Counted from the first letter of the stretch, positions 23,718 through 33,320 are shown. The stretch is DNA of 38,723 nucleotides from PSRI01 sp041484195 (GCA_041484195.1 JBGPHC010000035.1:1-38723); one strand, 5' to 3'. Notes: generated by a model from the sequence alone, not told the origin. Numbers and translations are program-made.

Positions 23718-26159
23718 TCAATGTTTGACCCGATTCTGCTCCTCTTCGGCGCTACTCTTTCTCTCCTGCGCAGTCGAGGTACTTTTTCCGAAACGATAGG
23801 TAAATGTCATTCTGAACACCCTGGATTCTCTTGATTGCCTGATCACAACATCCATGGTATTGGATTTTACATAGGCATTGAATCTGCGCGAGTCAAATAT
23901 ATCATCAACGCTTAGTTTTAGAGATCCCTGCTTCTTCAACACCTGCTTCTGAATACCCGAATTTACCGCGCCCATCGCACTTACCACGAATTGGCCTTCT
24001 ATGCCTTTGGTCCTTGCCCAGCCACTAATTTCGGCGCTCCATCCTTTTCCAAGGTTGAATTGATTATTCATATTGAAACTGGCATTGATACCACTCACAT
24101 GCAGTGGCTGACCTTGCAATAATCCTTCATAACTGGAATAGTAGACATTAGTGTAAAAATTCGTGGAGAACCATTTATTCACTGGAGCAGATAGAGATAT
24201 GGCAATACCCAGGTTTTGAGAAGATGCTATATTTTCGTTGGATACATAAATGATAGTATCCTTGTCAATCTGGCTCAATGTTTCAGCCATCATATCCACC
24301 GTACGGGTATAATTCAAAGTGGTCGTAAGGGCTCCCCGATAAGTATGACTCAATTCAACATTATACGAGAACTGTGGTTTTAGAAATGGATTGCCTTGCT
24401 GAAAGGTATAGGGGTCCAGAAAATATCTGAAGGGATTCAGGTCCTGGTAAGCCGGCCTCTCAATTCTCCTGCCGAATGATAAACCAAATTGATTCTTGTC
24501 ATTCGCCGTATAGCTGATATAGCCAGTTGGAAAAAGATTTGAATAATTCCTCTTAAAGCTGGAATCATTGACGAATTGTTTTCCCTCTGCCTGGGTCTGC
24601 TCAATCCTCAATCCCAACTGTATCCCCCATTTGCCGATTTGCTTATTGTAGTTAATATAGCCTGCATAAATATTCTCCTGATATAAGAAATTATTGGTCC
24701 GGCCAGAATCCACTACCCATTGATTGTTTTCAAAAAGCGAATACTGCGCGTCATTGTCTGTCTTTACAAAACTAACCTTTAGCCCAGCTTCAAATTTGGC
24801 ATTCTTCTTCAGGGGATGGGTATAGTCGGCCTTCGCTGAATAAATGCTGATTCCCGAAGGTAAATGACCTTTCAGGATTTCGTCCTGCCTTTGCTCCTGA
24901 CCATTTGCGGTATAAAATTTATTCAGGAAATCCTGGTTGGTAACCATATCGTACCTGAGAAAATCAAAGTCTGCAGTTATTTCCTTTCCGGAAGAATCGA
25001 AACGATGTTTGAAATTGATATTACTGCCAAAATTCTTGTACTGTTGTCTGTGGGAATTATTGGCCACCACTATCGTATTAACTTGCTCCGCCGAATTTTT
25101 GATATAGCTGGTATTCATTCCGGGTTCTGCTCCGTTTTCCAAAGATCCATTCAGCACAAGGCCAAAACTGGTCTTTTGAGAAAGAAAATAATCAACGCCT
25201 GCCTTGAGAGAATGTCCCGGATATTTTTGTTTGATGTTGGATTCCTGCTCAAAAATCGTCTCAATATTCTTAGTGCCGGGGCTGAAGAAATTTCTCTTGA
25301 CATAGATATTCTGATATCCGCTCCAGCGATAATAGCTGTAGTTACTGAAGAAATTGAATTTTTTTGTTCTGTAATTCAGATTTATGCTTTCGTTGGCCTT
25401 CCAGTATCTCCCCTGGCCGTAATTGGCTGTGACGCTGCCATTAAATCCCATGGCTTTATTCTTTTTGGTTCGGATATTGATCACTCCGGAATTGCCCGCG
25501 GCATCATATTTTGCAGGTGGATTGGTCATGATCTCCAATTGCTCAACGGCGGAAGAAGGCATATTCCTCAAGTAATTGGCAAGTTCATTGCCATGGAGAT
25601 AAGTTGGCTTTCCATCGATCATAATCACCACGCCCTGTTTGCCTTTGAGGCTCACATTCCCATCCTTATCCACTGCTACTCCCGGTGATTTTTCCAATAC
25701 CTCCAACACACTGCTCCCCGTATTGGTGATGCTGGCATCCAGATTCACTACCGTCTTGTCCAATTTTTGCTCTATGAAAGGTTTCTTCGTGGTCAGTTTA
25801 ACCTCTTTAAGGGTATTGGGATCTTCAGCCAGCAATTGCAAATTGTCCTGCACGGATTTGTCTTGCTGAGAATTGATAACGATTACCGGGCTCATAAGGG
25901 TCTTATATCCTATAGCGGAAATGCCAAGCAGATAACTCCCATGACTGATCTTGTCAAATTCAAATTTCCCTTCGGTGTTACAGGCTTCCGCTTTTATCAA
26001 ACTCGTGTCTTTTGCATTCATCAGCATCACGCTGGCGCCTGCTATTCCCTTGCTGCCGGCACCTCTGACTGTTCCGGAAATCATTCCCTGGGCCTTGGCC
26101 TGGTTTGCAGTCAGGGAAATAAGGCTCATAAGCAGGAGTAACAGTTTGATTGATCGCAT
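23718..26159 (-). CDS. Outer membrane TonB-receptor-like protein, PF14905 type (paralogue 1 of 3)
   Basis: The frame is open to 26204, but the ATG at 26159 begins a proper signal peptide (MRSIKLLLLLMSLISLTANQ, cleavage near AKA-QG), giving 813 residues. In order: a carboxypeptidase-regulatory-like beta-sandwich (about 25-110, GTVRGAGSKGIAGASVML), a plug (about 120-215, with LEVLEKSPGVAVDKDGNVSL and IEIMTNPPAKYDAAGNSGVI) and a barrel of the OMP_b-brl_3 kind to about residue 790. The last strand FRMTFTYRFGK is followed by a charged tail of 21 residues. These proteins sit in the outer membrane and are thought to bind and import unidentified ligands. No SusD partner is nearby. It is the last of three paralogues on the same strand, with a good terminator behind it. 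Confidence 0.93.
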   Translation of the reverse strand: MRSIKLLLLLMSLISLTANQAKAQGMISGTVRGAGSKGIAGASVMLMNAKDTSLIKAEACNTEGKFEFDKISHGSYLLGISAIGYKTLMSPVIVINSQQDKSVQDNLQLLAEDPNTLKEVKLTTKKPFIEQKLDKTVVNLDASITNTGSSVLEVLEKSPGVAVDKDGNVSLKGKQGVVIMIDGKPTYLHGNELANYLRNMPSSAVEQLEIMTNPPAKYDAAGNSGVINIRTKKNKAMGFNGSVTANYGQGRYWKANESINLNYRTKKFNFFSNYSYYRWSGYQNIYVKRNFFSPGTKNIETIFEQESNIKQKYPGHSLKAGVDYFLSQKTSFGLVLNGSLENGAEPGMNTSYIKNSAEQVNTIVVANNSHRQQYKNFGSNINFKHRFDSSGKEITADFDFLRYDMVTNQDFLNKFYTANGQEQRQDEILKGHLPSGISIYSAKADYTHPLKKNAKFEAGLKVSFVKTDNDAQYSLFENNQWVVDSGRTNNFLYQENIYAGYINYNKQIGKWGIQLGLRIEQTQAEGKQFVNDSSFKRNYSNLFPTGYISYTANDKNQFGLSFGRRIERPAYQDLNPFRYFLDPYTFQQGNPFLKPQFSYNVELSHTYRGALTTTLNYTRTVDMMAETLSQIDKDTIIYVSNENIASSQNLGIAISLSAPVNKWFSTNFYTNVYYSSYEGLLQGQPLHVSGINASFNMNNQFNLGKGWSAEISGWARTKGIEGQFVVSAMGAVNSGIQKQVLKKQGSLKLSVDDIFDSRRFNAYVKSNTMDVVIRQSRESRVFRMTFTYRFGKSTSTAQERKSSAEEEQNRVKH

Positions 26160-26270
26160 AAGTTTTTTCTTTGAATTCTTATTTTCCTCTGTTTGACGAT
26201 GCAACTGCCAGAACTGTTACAATTGCCATTTAATTTCTGTACGAATGGTATTCTCACTGGAACTGCGGAA

Positions 26271-26298
26271 AAGAAAATCCCGTTGAGAACAACGGGAT
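26271..26298 (-). terminator. Terminator of the second tandem receptor gene
   Basis: On the minus strand ATCCCGTTG-TTCT-CAACGGGAT is a perfect 9-bp stem with a 4-base loop followed by TTTTCTT. It lies about 90 bases after the stop at 26389. It argues that receptor 1 is transcribed from its own promoter or only partly by read-through. Confidence 0.75.
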
Positions 26299-26388
26299 CT
26301 TAAACCAAAACACGAGATGTAAGAGAAGATATATAGAAAAGAGACCTTAAAAATGTCGGTTTGCAACGGCTGGTCCTTTAGCAGAAGA

Positions 26389-28845
26389 TTAGTTTCCTCC
26401 TCCGGATTTAACCCTGCTTTCTTCTTCGGAAGCTCCTCCCCTCTTTCTCTGTCCTCCATTGTTATTCATCTTCCCAAATCGATATGTGAAGCTGAGGTTC
26501 ACTACCCTGCTATCCCTGCTATTCTTGAATCTTGCGTCAATATTCGAATACCGGCTATAGCCTTCAAAAACCTGAGTGAGGAAAATATCACGCACATTTA
26601 ATTTGACGGTTCCCTTAGTCTTGAGTATCTGCTTGGCAAAGCCTGCGGAAACCTGGCCAAGTGGTTTGATCACGATGACGCTTTCCAATCCCTTTGATCT
26701 GTAGAATCCGCTCAATTCGGCACTCCAGCCTTTTCCTAATTTGAATTGATTGTTCACATTCAGCAAGAGCGTGGTGTTTCCGATGCTGATATTGGTATCA
26801 TTCACGATGCCTTTGAAATGATTATTATACAGGTTGGAATAAAAGCTCAGCGTCCACCATTTCTGCAGGGGTGTATTAATGCTCACGGCAATTCCCAGAT
26901 TCCTTTGGTTGGCTATATTCGCTTTCCTGATAAAGGTTTCATTGGTAGCCTCATTTTGTTCGAGAACTTCCTGTATAATGTCCTTGGTATTTGAATAGTT
27001 TAGTGTAGTGGTCAGGAAACTGTTATAAGTATGGCTCAATTCCACATTATGGCTGAACTGGGGTTTGAGATCCGGATTCCCTACCTGGTAAGTGTACCTG
27101 TCAATAAAATAAATGAATGGATTCAGATCTCCATAGTCTGGGCGGTCAATCCTTCTGCCATAATTCACTGAAAACTGGTTCTTGTCGTTGAGCGCATAAG
27201 AGAGGTAGGCCGTTGGAAATAGTTGGGTATAGTTTCTGTTGAAGCCCACGCCTGTGGTTATTTGATTTCCCTTCGCAATGGTGTTTTCCAGTCTCAATCC
27301 TACTTGTCCCGTCAGCTTTTTGGTCAATGGTTTACTCAGATTCACATAGGCTGCATTTACATTTTCCTCGTAAACAAAATGGTTTGTTCTGCCCAGGTCC
27401 GGAACGAGGATCCCGCTCTTTACGCTGTCATATTTCGCGTCGTTATCTGTTTTCACGAAACTGGTCTTCAAGCCCGCTTCAAACTTAGCTCCTTTCTTAA
27501 GTGGATGTGTATAGTCCATTTTGGCGCTATAGATCCTGATATCTGATGGCAGTCTGCCTAACAGAGTATCAGTGGGATTCAAGGATTGACCCGCCGCATC
27601 GAAATAAGAATTCACGAGCGATTGATCATTGTGCGACTTATATCTGATATAGTCAAAATCCGCGGTCAATTCCCTGCCCGTACTATCGAAAACCTGTCTG
27701 AAATTAATATTGCTGCTGAAGTTTTTCCAGGTTTCATGAACATCAGAACTGGCCCTGGTCTGACTCAACAATTGTTCGTCACTATTCATGATGTCTGTGA
27801 TATTCCTGCTATTCCAGTAACCGGGATTCTGAAAACCAGAAACCACTACACCAATAGTCGTTTTCTTGCTAATAAAATAATCGGCACCGAATTTTGCATT
27901 ATAACTTCGTCCAATCCGCTCCATCTTCGCGTGCTGGTCAAATACCGATAATACTTGTTTGGAATCCTTTTCCCTGAACCTTCTGAATATATCGAGGTTC
28001 TGAAATCCCTCCCAATAATTATGGCTCAGGTTAGTGAATAGATTAAACTTGCCCGTGCGATAATTCAGGTTCAGGCTCTCATTGAATTTTGGAAGCTTGC
28101 CTTGTCCATAGCCAAGCGTGGTACTTCCATTGAATCCTCTTTGCTTGTTCTTCTTTGTCTTAATATTGATGATGCCCGAATTACCAGATGCGTCATACTT
28201 CGCGGAAGGATTGGTCATGATTTCAATCTGATCCAATTGGGATGAATTCATATTCCTAAGCATATTGGCCAGATCTGGTCCCGACAAATAAGTCTGCCGG
28301 CCATCCACCAATACAATTACACCCGACTTGCCTTTCAAACTTATATTGCCATCCTTGTCAACTAAAACGCCAGGCGATTTTTCCAGGACTTCCAATGCCG
28401 AAGACCCCACATTGGTAACGGAAGCATCCACATTCACTATCATCTTATCTGCCTTCTGTTCTATCAATGGTCTCTTAGTAGTTACCACAACTTCCTTCAT
28501 TTCTGTAGAATTATGCGCCAGGCTCATTTCTTCCAGGGCCAGAATGGGCTGCTCACCGGTAACCTTGAAAGATTTGCTGTATTTCTTCTGGAATCCTACA
28601 GAACTTGCCGCAACCAGGTAATCCCCTGCCCCGACATTCTGAAATTCAAACCTGCCGGCCTTATCAGTGATTTCAGCCTTAACAAGACTGGAGTCCCGGG
28701 CCCTCAAAAGAGAGACTGAAGCAGCTTCAAGAGTTTTTTCCCCATTTCTGATAGTTCCGTTAATATTGGTGTTGCTTTGGGCTTTGCTGATTAATGACAT
28801 GGTAGTCAATGATATAATAGTCAGCAGACAGTAAATTTTTCTCAT
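26389..28845 (-). CDS. Outer membrane TonB-receptor-like protein, PF14905 type (paralogue 2 of 3)
   Basis: The frame reaches a TTG at 28851, but the ATG at 28845 (MRKIYCLLTIISLTTMSLIS) is the start; this gives 818 residues. The domain order equals that of the neighbours: signal peptide to about SKAQ at residue 22, carboxypeptidase-regulatory-like domain with NGTIRNGEKTLEAASVSLL, plug with LEVLEKSPGVLVDKDGNISL and IEIMTNPSAKYDASGNSGII, then a long barrel ending VNLSFTYRFGK, and a 26-residue tail rich in R, K, G and E. The plug region is strongly conserved with the other two copies, and the barrel extracellular loops differ. The ligand is unknown. A 7-bp inverted repeat lies in its upstream region. 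Confidence 0.94.
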   Translation of the reverse strand: MRKIYCLLTIISLTTMSLISKAQSNTNINGTIRNGEKTLEAASVSLLRARDSSLVKAEITDKAGRFEFQNVGAGDYLVAASSVGFQKKYSKSFKVTGEQPILALEEMSLAHNSTEMKEVVVTTKRPLIEQKADKMIVNVDASVTNVGSSALEVLEKSPGVLVDKDGNISLKGKSGVIVLVDGRQTYLSGPDLANMLRNMNSSQLDQIEIMTNPSAKYDASGNSGIINIKTKKNKQRGFNGSTTLGYGQGKLPKFNESLNLNYRTGKFNLFTNLSHNYWEGFQNLDIFRRFREKDSKQVLSVFDQHAKMERIGRSYNAKFGADYFISKKTTIGVVVSGFQNPGYWNSRNITDIMNSDEQLLSQTRASSDVHETWKNFSSNINFRQVFDSTGRELTADFDYIRYKSHNDQSLVNSYFDAAGQSLNPTDTLLGRLPSDIRIYSAKMDYTHPLKKGAKFEAGLKTSFVKTDNDAKYDSVKSGILVPDLGRTNHFVYEENVNAAYVNLSKPLTKKLTGQVGLRLENTIAKGNQITTGVGFNRNYTQLFPTAYLSYALNDKNQFSVNYGRRIDRPDYGDLNPFIYFIDRYTYQVGNPDLKPQFSHNVELSHTYNSFLTTTLNYSNTKDIIQEVLEQNEATNETFIRKANIANQRNLGIAVSINTPLQKWWTLSFYSNLYNNHFKGIVNDTNISIGNTTLLLNVNNQFKLGKGWSAELSGFYRSKGLESVIVIKPLGQVSAGFAKQILKTKGTVKLNVRDIFLTQVFEGYSRYSNIDARFKNSRDSRVVNLSFTYRFGKMNNNGGQRKRGGASEEESRVKSGGGN

Positions 28846-28860
28846 TTTCAATTTTCTTTT

Positions 28861-28900
28861 AGTACCTGTTCTGTAAAATTACATGATAAAGGTAGGTACT
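28861..28900 (-). promoter_or_regulatory. Inverted repeat in the upstream region of receptor gene 2
   Basis: AGTACCT at 28861-28867 and AGGTACT at 28894-28900 are perfect inverted copies 26 bases apart, starting 16 bases upstream of the ATG. A near -7 element (minus-strand TACCTTTA, 28887-28894) overlaps the distal arm. It could form a leader hairpin or be a regulator site. Confidence 0.35.
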
Positions 28901-29072
28901 TTGCAATACATAGATCATAGTTTCGCATAAACGGTAATAATTGATGATATTTGGCAATGCCCAGTAGTGAATTTGATCTGAAGACGAAATTTTTATGAAA
29001 AGAAAATAGACAGGCTGCCGGGGAGCCAAAACTGGTAACAAATCAAACTAAATGGATCTCAAAAAAACGGGA

Positions 29073-31550
29073 TCATTGATTGCCGGATCCGGCTCTCTGA
29101 ATTTCTTCGGACACGCCGCTGTTCCTCTTGCGGGATGGAGCGATCGTGTTTTTTCCGAATCTCCAGGTGAAGCTGGTGGAGAACTGCCTGTTGTCCCAAT
29201 GACTGTTAATTTTAATGTCTATATCATTATACCTGCTGTATTCCCTGTAACGCTGCCATCCAAAAGGATCACGGACATTGATCCGCAGGGTTCCTCTTGA
29301 TTTCAAGATTGTCTTTTGCAATCCGATGCTCATCTGGTACATGGGTAGGTCAATATTCAAATCGTCCACCCCCTTTGCTCTGTAGAACCCGCTCAGCTCG
29401 GCCGAAAACCCTTTTGGAAAGCTGAAGCTATTGGTCATATTCGCTGTAAATGAAGTGTAGGAAATGTCGAGCGGTTCACCATTGTAGATTCCTTCATACC
29501 TGTTGTTGAAAATATTCAGGTAAAAGCTACTGCTCCACCACCCTGTCCATTTTAAGGGCAGGTGCAAAGCGAGTCCAATATTTCTGAATCTTGCCACATT
29601 TTCAACTGTGAGGAATGTAATTTTCTGTTGAGTGTATTGCTTGAATATCTGAGATATAACATCACTGGTATTACTGTAATTCAAGGTGGTGATGAATTTG
29701 CCCTTGAAGCTGTGGCTCAACTCAAAATTATGCGTGAATTGCGGAAGAAGGTATGGGTTACCCTGCCGGTATGTGAGTGAATCCAGGAAATAGGTGAAAG
29801 GGTTCAGGTCCTGGTAATTCGGCCTGTTCACCCTGCGGCTATAGGAAAACGTGAGTTGATTCTGACTATTTAGCTGGTAGCTCAAAAAAGCGCTGGGAAA
29901 GAGATTGGTGTAATGCCTGCGGAATGTAGAGTCGTTGGTTACCTGCAAACCCGTGGTATTGGTATTTTCCATCCTGAGCCCTCCCTGCAAACTCCATTTT
30001 TTCATTTGCTTACTCAGGTTGATATAGGCTCCGTTTACGTTTTCGTTGTAGATAAAATGGTTGGACCGGCTGTCGGCGATCCATTCCGGGTTGGAAAATC
30101 GTTTGTAATTAACAAGGTTGTCATTCTTCACATAGCTGGATTTGAACCCCGCTTCAATCTTCGCCCCTTTTTTTAGAGGATGCACGTAGTCAGATTTTAC
30201 AGAATAGATATTGATATCTGCAGGTAGATGACCGCTTAGCAATAGTTGATCCCCCTGAATATTCCCCTGGTCGTCGTACACATCAGTAGTAAGCGTCATG
30301 TCTGAAACATTGGCATACTTCACATAGTCAAGATCTACCGTAAGCTCCCTACCACTGGTATCAAATATGTGTTTGTAATTGAAATTGCCGGTGAAATTCC
30401 TGAAGGTGATATCATTTTTTGTGACTGAAATCAGGCGTGAAATCAGGCTGCTGTCGGGATTCAATATGTCGGATACTGTCCTGGGCTGCGGATGGCCGAA
30501 GAAAGCGAATCCGGTAAAAACAACCCCAAGAACATTATTCTTATCGGGATAATAATCGAGTCCCAGTTTCAGGCTATGGTTATTATTGCGCCCCCTGAAG
30601 TCTGTATTTTGCACCGATGATGAATTCAGGGTCTTATCAGGATTGTAAAAATTCCTCTTTATTTCCAGACCGCTCCTGTTGCGATTCAAATTGGGATTAT
30701 AATTTCCAAAAATATTGATCTTATTGTTCCGGTAATTAAAATTGAAACTGTTCTGCGTTCTGGGAACGAGGTGCCAAACATTATTATTTGTAAAAAATCC
30801 CGTGGTGAAACCCACAGTAAAGGAGCCGTTGAAGCCCTGCTTTTGGTTTTTCTTTGTCTTGATATTGATGATCCCTGAATTCCCCGAAGCATCATATTTC
30901 GCGGAAGGATTGGTCATGATCTCAATTTGATCAATGGCAGAAGCCGGCATATTCTTCAACAGATTGGCAAGGTCGGTGGGGGACAGATAGCTGGGTTTGC
31001 CATCCAGCATTACGATGACGCCTGGTTTACCTTTAAGGCTGATGGAACCATCATTGTTGATGATAATGCCGGGAGATTTTTCCAGCACTTCCATGGCTGT
31101 GGCGCCGGCATTTACCGGGGATGCGTCAACATTCACTACCAGCTTATCAATTTTTTGTTCGATGAGGGGTCGCTTTGCCGTCACTACCACTTCAGCCAGT
31201 CCCTTTGCAGCAGGCTCAAGCATGATCTTGCCCAATGCGAGGGGAGCTCTTCCATCGGTGGAAAATGTCTTACCAATCCATGGCTGAAAGCCAGTATGTG
31301 AAACACTCAGGAGATAAGATCCGTTGCGGACATTTTCGAATTCAAAATTCCCTTCGGTGTCGGTGCTGGCAATTTTTACAAGGCCTGAATCAACACCCCT
31401 TAGTAAGGTTATTGTGGCTCTCTCAACAGGCCTGTTTTCTTTGTCTCTCAGCTCACCCCTAATACTGGAATAGTCCTGAGATTTTGCACAAACAGAAAAT
31501 AGGAGGATACATGCTAACAGAATATTGTCCAGCCCGCTGGTTCTGGTCAT
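29073..31550 (-). CDS. Outer membrane TonB-receptor-like protein, PF14905 type (paralogue 3 of 3)
   Basis: The frame is open to an ATG at 31619, but a promoter -7 element at 31594-31601 lies downstream of that codon. The start is therefore taken at 31550 (MTRTSGLDNILLACILLFSV), giving 825 residues with a normal signal peptide ending near CAKSQ. The layout matches the two neighbours: regulatory-like sandwich (RGELRDKENRPVERATITLL), plug (MEVLEKSPGIIINNDGSISL, IEIMTNPSAKYDASGNSGII) and barrel. The final strand is FSTSFTWRFGK, and a 25-residue tail with basic and acidic residues follows. It probably heads the three-gene series, having the only recognisable promoter. It is 213 bases from lgt. Confidence 0.94.
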   Translation of the reverse strand: MTRTSGLDNILLACILLFSVCAKSQDYSSIRGELRDKENRPVERATITLLRGVDSGLVKIASTDTEGNFEFENVRNGSYLLSVSHTGFQPWIGKTFSTDGRAPLALGKIMLEPAAKGLAEVVVTAKRPLIEQKIDKLVVNVDASPVNAGATAMEVLEKSPGIIINNDGSISLKGKPGVIVMLDGKPSYLSPTDLANLLKNMPASAIDQIEIMTNPSAKYDASGNSGIINIKTKKNQKQGFNGSFTVGFTTGFFTNNNVWHLVPRTQNSFNFNYRNNKINIFGNYNPNLNRNRSGLEIKRNFYNPDKTLNSSSVQNTDFRGRNNNHSLKLGLDYYPDKNNVLGVVFTGFAFFGHPQPRTVSDILNPDSSLISRLISVTKNDITFRNFTGNFNYKHIFDTSGRELTVDLDYVKYANVSDMTLTTDVYDDQGNIQGDQLLLSGHLPADINIYSVKSDYVHPLKKGAKIEAGFKSSYVKNDNLVNYKRFSNPEWIADSRSNHFIYNENVNGAYINLSKQMKKWSLQGGLRMENTNTTGLQVTNDSTFRRHYTNLFPSAFLSYQLNSQNQLTFSYSRRVNRPNYQDLNPFTYFLDSLTYRQGNPYLLPQFTHNFELSHSFKGKFITTLNYSNTSDVISQIFKQYTQQKITFLTVENVARFRNIGLALHLPLKWTGWWSSSFYLNIFNNRYEGIYNGEPLDISYTSFTANMTNSFSFPKGFSAELSGFYRAKGVDDLNIDLPMYQMSIGLQKTILKSRGTLRINVRDPFGWQRYREYSRYNDIDIKINSHWDNRQFSTSFTWRFGKNTIAPSRKRNSGVSEEIQRAGSGNQ

Positions 31551-31593
31551 AGTCAGAAATTTAATAGCCAATGTCAGTTTGCGTAATGGCTGC

Positions 31594-31624
31594 CAAAAAT
31601 AGTCAGATGTGAAAACCATTCACA
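31594..31624 (-). promoter_or_regulatory. Promoter of receptor gene 3
   Basis: On the minus strand TATTTTTG (31594-31601) matches TAnnTTTG exactly and TGTG (31621-31624) is a near -33 match 19 bases further upstream. Transcription would start near 31587, 37 bases before the ATG at 31550. This decides the start codon. Confidence 0.5.
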
Positions 31625-31763
31625 GATGAAAGAGGAGGAAGCATTGAATAGTATGGATGGCAGGCGGGGATAATATGCAGAGGTATGAACGGCGAATAAA
31701 GGGTTTGTATTGCCGCATTTGTTAAACGCAGGATAAGTATCCTGGCCCCGATTAGCCCCAGAC

Positions 31764-33023
31764 TTAGTTTGCCTTTGCCTTGTTCATTTTGATTACGCGA
31801 AAGAACATGATGATTCCACCAATTACCAATAAAGTAGAAATGATCTCGGCCTGGGTGGGGTGAAATCCAAAGATGCTGTATTTGGTATTGACTCTGATTT
31901 TTTCAATAAAAAATCTTTCGAGCCCGTTCATCACCAGGTAAATCGAAAATATCTGACCGGGTACTGATATGGGTTTCCTTAGCAAGAGCAGAATAACAAA
32001 AAGTAAAAGACAAACTATTGTTTCATAAACCGGTGTCGGGAACACGGGTACCTGCAGTGCATAGCAATGATCCCCGATGCATCCCGGCATGCGGAATCCC
32101 TGATCATTTACATTGTGGGGATATGCATAAGCTACCGTCCAGTCAGGCAGGAAGGATGGAGCTTTCACGGAAAGATGCGGAACGGTCTTGTAATAAGCAG
32201 AATTTTCCAGCATCATCTTTTCTAATTCTGTAGGTGTTGACAGCGCTACTTTTCCATCAGGATTTGTTACATAGGTTGTATTTTCAATACCCCAATCTCC
32301 GTCACCGCTCACCTGGCAACCGATTCTGCCGACAGCGTAGGCTAACATGAGAGCTGGAGCAAACGCGTCAAGGAGGTGTCGTATTCCTATTTGTTTTTTC
32401 CTGCTATACCACAGAATGGCAATGGCCGCGAATATCAAACCCCCATAGAAGGTCAGACCACTGGGCGAAAACAAATTTCCAATAGGATCTTTTATGAACC
32501 TGTCCCAATTTTCCAAATTATCAAAAACCTTCGCACCGAGGAATCCGAAAATAGCAGCCATGATGGCAATATTCCCTACCCTTTCATGTGGCCATACCCT
32601 GATTTTCCGCTCTTCAGGTTTGGCAAGCTTTTGCTTATTTTTCTCCCTATATTTCAACCATGCAAAAACCAAGGCAAGGGCAATCCCGCCTCCCCAGTTT
32701 CCTTTTGTTGAAAAAATGTATTCCTGCGGACTGATCTCATGCTGATTCATGAATATCCCCAGCAATTTATACCCTACCAGGAATCCGAAAATTGCATTCA
32801 ACAACAATTCACTTATAGTTGCAGGTTGCCCGACAACGATTGTCTCTTCTTTGGGGAAGATTAATCCCGCCCTTTCCTTCCGCTGTAATTCCTTAGTTAG
32901 TACGATGGCCGCGAGGATAAATGCAATTGCAACAAAAAAACCAAATGAGTTTACGTACTTAGTCCAGGTCCAGGGTTCAATGCCAAAAGTTTCCTTAAGA
33001 AAATAATATAGGTTGGGGTACAT
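31764..33023 (-). CDS. lgt: Prolipoprotein diacylglyceryl transferase, long Bacteroidota form
   Basis: The frame reaches a TTG at 33047, but the ATG at 33023 (MYPNLYYFLKETFG) is the start, giving 419 residues against about 290 in E. coli. The Lgt signature GRIGCQVSGDGDWG is present from residue 232, with its Arg233. Several membrane helices are visible (about 27-45, 75-95, 110-125, 150-166, 190-205, 345-360). Extra length comes from a polar cytoplasmic insert near 45-70 and 125-150 and a long periplasmic loop (245-330). Where E. coli has the important SFHGG, this protein has TFYGG (Tyr193). Lgt attaches diacylglycerol to the lipobox cysteine of prelipoproteins, the first step in lipoprotein maturation, which the several lipoproteins of this window require. 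Confidence 0.97.
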   Translation of the reverse strand: MYPNLYYFLKETFGIEPWTWTKYVNSFGFFVAIAFILAAIVLTKELQRKERAGLIFPKEETIVVGQPATISELLLNAIFGFLVGYKLLGIFMNQHEISPQEYIFSTKGNWGGGIALALVFAWLKYREKNKQKLAKPEERKIRVWPHERVGNIAIMAAIFGFLGAKVFDNLENWDRFIKDPIGNLFSPSGLTFYGGLIFAAIAILWYSRKKQIGIRHLLDAFAPALMLAYAVGRIGCQVSGDGDWGIENTTYVTNPDGKVALSTPTELEKMMLENSAYYKTVPHLSVKAPSFLPDWTVAYAYPHNVNDQGFRMPGCIGDHCYALQVPVFPTPVYETIVCLLLFVILLLLRKPISVPGQIFSIYLVMNGLERFFIEKIRVNTKYSIFGFHPTQAEIISTLLVIGGIIMFFRVIKMNKAKAN

Positions 33024-33059
33024 GCCGAATTTTAATATTAGGCACAATTATACTCTAAA

Positions 33060-33320
33060 ATGCGGATTGATGGAAATAAACTTGACAACCGAGAATTGGT
33101 AAATTATCTGCGATTGATGAATGTGAAGGACCCGAATTCAGAGCTGATCTGCTATTCCTTTGAGCGAAAATCATTCAAGAAATGCAAAGGATGGATTGTC
33201 CGCGACGAGTATAATCCGGATTGCACTTTTCCACCCCACTCTTCTTATGAGGACCATAAATTCAAATTCACTCAGACAAAAATTGTTAGTTATTCAGGCA
33301 AACAAAATCCCGTCATTTGA
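33060..33320 (+). CDS. Possible small hypothetical protein
   Basis: This 86-codon frame starts 36 bases from the divergent lgt start. Its product reads as a plausible soluble protein (NKLDNRELVNYLRLMNVKD, LICYSFERKSFKKCKGWIV) with two cysteines, but it matches no family I know. The last codons overlap a terminator hairpin for the opposite-strand bacilliredoxin gene. The Val-Ile-stop ending is therefore dictated by that hairpin, which lowers confidence. There is no recognisable promoter. An overlapping frame at 33160-33354 is less convincing. Confidence 0.4.
   Translation: MRIDGNKLDNRELVNYLRLMNVKDPNSELICYSFERKSFKKCKGWIVRDEYNPDCTFPPHSSYEDHKFKFTQTKIVSYSGKQNPVI

Noticed and set aside
24864..25688. 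274-codon frame on the plus strand
   Set aside because: It lies entirely antisense to the well-supported receptor gene 1 and has no start region, signal or family-like features; such long antisense frames arise from codon bias.
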